Positions 61,152 through 64,000 of a stretch of 64,000 nucleotides of DNA are shown in pieces. The translations under genes and the position numbers were made by a program. Positions within the stretch are counted from its first letter, which is position 1. Each line of letters opens with the position of its first letter. This stretch comes from Prunus persica (Eukaryota; Streptophyta; Magnoliopsida; Rosales; Rosaceae), in NCBI RefSeq assembly GCF_000346465.2, contig NC_034014.1, positions 3,582,027 to 3,646,026 of the forward strand, in the 5' to 3' direction. The notes beneath the pieces were generated by a model, which was given only the letters and a program-made list of their open reading frames with translations, did not search any database and had not been told where the DNA came from.

Positions 61152-61820
61152 TGGTAAATATGAAAGTGTGACAATCGTACGTGTAAGATGGCTTATTTAA
61201 AAACACGCAGAGTTTCCGTATACATAACAAAGTATGATGATTTACACGAAAGAAGGCAGAAAACAAGCTGATGATTTGCATAAAGAAGAGGAATGGCTCA
61301 TTCCAAAAAAGGAACAAAACTATGATAATTTGCAACGGCTCTTTTCAGGAAACGAGCCAAAAGGAATAAATGTTCGATATGCCCATTCGGCATTTCCCTC
61401 TTCCTCTCTAAACAGAAAGAGTATACAGTACACCGGTAGCCTCCGTAAACAGCACCTGTCCTCAGCTCTCCAAAAGCCAAACCAAAACCCCTCGAAATTT
61501 GAAAATGAAAAAGAAGTGAAGTTCCATAAATACCCTTCTCTGCACCACCTGACCACCTCCTCGTATAAAACCCAAACCAAACTTCTCGATCTCTCCCCCT
61601 CTCCGAAAATCAAACCCAAAATCTCAAGAAAAGCATAAAACCCACACAGCAAAAACCAGCTTAATCAACCAATCAACCAATCCCACATCTCTCTCTCAGA
61701 TTCCAATCTTCTTCTTCTCACAGTCCTAATCGGTACGTTAATTATACCTCTCTCTCTCTCTCTGCCTCTCCCTTTTTTAATTACTCTCTTTCTTTGGTTT
61801 TTGTTGCTTTAGAATCAATC
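61152..61820 (+). promoter_or_regulatory. Promoter and 5' UTR of ubiquitin E1 gene
   Basis: The leader is CT-rich and contains a 5' UTR intron, 61733-61812 (GTACGTTAA ... TTGCTTTAG), whose acceptor lies eight bases before the start codon. An open frame at 61234-61638 lies in this region but has no recognisable motif. Confidence 0.55.
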
Positions 61821-64000
61821 ATGCTGAAGTTAGGGTTCAAGTTTGGATTTTTCATGGTAGCTTCGGCGCCGATCCTTCTCGGATTGGCGTTTCGAACCTA
61901 CTTCGGCGGCGGTGACGCCAATTCGCGTTTCTCGATTATTTTTGTGGTTTTGAGTTTGGTCGTTTCGGTGATCATGGCGTTTTCTGGCGTTTTCCGCAGC
62001 TTACTGCACTATATGCTTCCAAGAAAGAGACCTAGCGAAGGAGTGGTTGTAGAAGAAGAAGAAGACGCCATTGTGAGCAAGAACAACAGCACCAGCTCCA
62101 GCTCAGCCGCAGCATCGTCTGTTAAGAAGCATCGGATCGGCCACTTCGTCGCCGAATCGACTGTCAACAGCAACAGCCTCATCAGCAACAACCACGGCAT
62201 AGTTGAAAGGGACGTGCCAATCATGGCTTTGGGCCATTCCAACCCCTCCGATATCGACGAGGATCTGCACAGCCGGCAGCTCGCGGTCTATGGCCGCGAG
62301 ACTATGCGGAGGCTCTTTGCGTCGAATGTCCTCATCTCGGGGATTCAAGGCCTCGGCGCTGAGATTGGTATGAATTTCGGCAACTCTCTGCTTGTTTGAG
62401 TTATCGTTTTCAACTTTTTTTTTCCAAGAAGTTATCGTTTTCAATTGGGTTTGTAGTTAATGAGAGATAAATGAAAAGACAATGTTGAATTCTGGAAGTG
62501 CTCATCTGTTATAATGTTGCATATATTGTTTTTGGATTCTGCTGTTTAAATTTTTTCACTTACCATAGTAAGCAGTGTTGTGTATGTATGTGTGTGTATT
62601 TATTTTCTTTTGCTGGTGGTTTTTTTTTCTTCTCCAATGTGGACTTTTGCTTCCTGCAGCAAAGAACCTCATTCTTGCTGGTGTCAAGTCTGTGATGTTG
62701 CATGATGAAGGGAAAGTGGAGCTATGGGATTTATCCAGTAATTTTGTATTTTCTGAGGATGATGTTGGCAAGAACAGAGCACTTGTTGCTGTTCAAAACT
62801 TGCAGGAACTCAACAATGCTGTGGTTGTTCATACCTTGACAACCAAATTGGCCAAAGAACAGCTTGCTGATTTCCAGGTACATTTTTCTGTAGTTATTTA
62901 CTGGTTGTTTAGTGTTATGCAAGTTATCAAGTTTATACTTTTGAGGCATGTTTGGGGGTCTATTTGAATCACAATTGCTGGACTAGGTTTTATTTAATTA
63001 CTTAATGTTTGATTATGATGACTAAATGCCTTCATTAATGAATGAGGGAGGGTACATAGATAGTGAATAATAATGTAATTTTAGCACATCTAAAGACTGA
63101 TACATGCAAGGAATGGTATTTTCATAGGCTATATATGAAACTTCCATTACCTAGAACTAGAAGGGTATTCATTTTTTATTTGGAGAAAGGGAGGGGGGAA
63201 GGTATTTTAGCTATAGCTAGCTGAACTAGTCTCCTGAAGGTGACTTTCTAATTTTGTACTGCATCTATTTATCCTGTGTCTGTTGGTTTCAATATCTTGC
63301 TTCTGTTGGGTTTTGATAGTGAACTATTTTTGCTTCTGTTGGTAGCATTTAAAGTAATCTAGTTATGATGATTTTCCTAAATATCTATTAAAAATGGTTG
63401 TATTAGCTCTGTAGAAATTGCAATTTATGTTCGAGTTATCAAACAAGTGTTAGATATTCAAAATTGTGAATCCCTTAAGTAATTATCTATTTTGCAGAAG
63501 GATTCAAAATTCACGAGTGTATTTTTTCTAGTTTGGTAGTTTTATTTGGGTTTGTACAGGCATATACTTATTTTCTGTTGTTGTAGGCTGTTGTATTCAC
63601 TGACATCAGTCTTGAGAAAGCCATTGAATTCAATGATTATTGTCATAATCATCAACCTCCAATTGCCTTTATTAAAACCGAAGCTAGAGGCCTCTTTGGT
63701 TCTGTGTTCTGTGACTTCGGACCTGAGTTCACTGTTTTTGATGTTGATGGGGAGGATCCACACACTGGTATTATTGCATCCATAAGCAATGACAACCCTG
63801 CTCTAGTGTCATGTGTTGACGATGAAAGACTTGAGTTTCAGGATGGGGATCTTGTTGTGTTCTCAGAAGTTCATGGAATGAAAGAACTAAATGATGGAAA
63901 GCCAAGGAAGATAAAGAATGCTAGGGCTTATTCATTTACTCTCGAGGAGGATACCACGGGTTTTGGTACCTATGAGAAGGGGGGTATTGTCACACAGGTG
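61821..64000 (+). CDS. UBA1: Ubiquitin-activating enzyme E1, N-terminal part (continues beyond window)
   Basis: Coding exons 61821-62367, 62660-62877 and 63587-63997 (probable donor at the very end of the window). From residue about 150 it is a canonical E1: [20 protein letters not shown], the first ThiF/adenylation-like repeat with [40 protein letters not shown], and [20 protein letters not shown]1 activates ubiquitin with ATP and passes it to E2 enzymes in cytosol and nucleus; the catalytic Cys domain lies outside the window. Before the usual start region ([10 protein letters not shown], about residue 63) there is an in-frame extension of about 62 residues with two hydrophobic segments (about 7-26 and 37-58). 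The first ATG after the leader intron is taken as start; translation from the internal Met would give the soluble form. Confidence 0.92.

Noticed and set aside
61234..61652. 134-codon frame and opposite-strand frames upstream of the E1 gene
   Set aside because: They lie in the promoter/5' UTR, have low-complexity composition and no family motif.

Overview
The window is nuclear DNA of a dicot plant. Its genes have several introns with GT-AG borders, the intergenic DNA is AT-rich and full of small TIR elements and SINEs, and every recognisable protein belongs to a plant family. From remembered sequence similarity (not searched) a woody rosid, possibly Rosaceae, fits best. Two genes run off the ends: TIM22 at the left and a ubiquitin-activating enzyme E1 at the right. 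One 365-base run of N lies at 6368-6732.

Layout: (1) 487-2135, the last three exons of TIM22. (2) 1882-14440, three tandem units of about 4.2 kb, each carrying the 3' end of TIM22 followed by a complete six-exon cinnamoyl-CoA-reductase-like (CRL) gene; the middle unit is a mosaic of the outer two. (3) 14875-17810, an orphan first exon of a GILT-type thiol reductase, then a complete five-exon GILT gene. (4) 18-28 kb, gene-poor DNA with a SINE family, long-TIR foldback elements and a 280-bp tandem repeat. (5) 28078-28776 on the minus strand, a single-exon ALOG transcription factor closest to LSH6. (6) 29.5-36.1 kb, no gene seen. (7) 36121-36996, four tandem tRNA-Pro genes on the minus strand, one with a changed anticodon. 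(8) 37375-45020 on the minus strand, a 22-exon gene for the Rab3GAP catalytic subunit. (9) 45.4-50.6 kb, arrays of a 20-bp palindrome (consensus GTATAGCCGNNCGGCTATAC, about two dozen copies). These are interrupted by a Mutator-type MITE, by retroelement fragments resembling an endogenous pararetrovirus, and by a broken DUF1336 (EDR2-like) gene. (10) 53741-57010, a DUF1221 protein kinase with a degenerate catalytic core. (11) 57-61.7 kb, TIR elements, a SINE and a DUF26 gene fragment. (12) 61821-64000, the first three coding exons of the ubiquitin E1.

The genes do not form a pathway; they are ordinary neighbours on a plant chromosome. What stands out is local duplication and rearrangement: the CRL/TIM22 triplication with converted segments, the GILT first-exon duplication, the tRNA-Pro cluster with an AGG to TGG anticodon change, and the palindrome arrays bracketing captured or broken gene pieces. 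The palindrome array is the best candidate for something undescribed. Exon borders were worked out by hand from splice sites and reading frame; gene names rest on recognition of family motifs, not on database searches.
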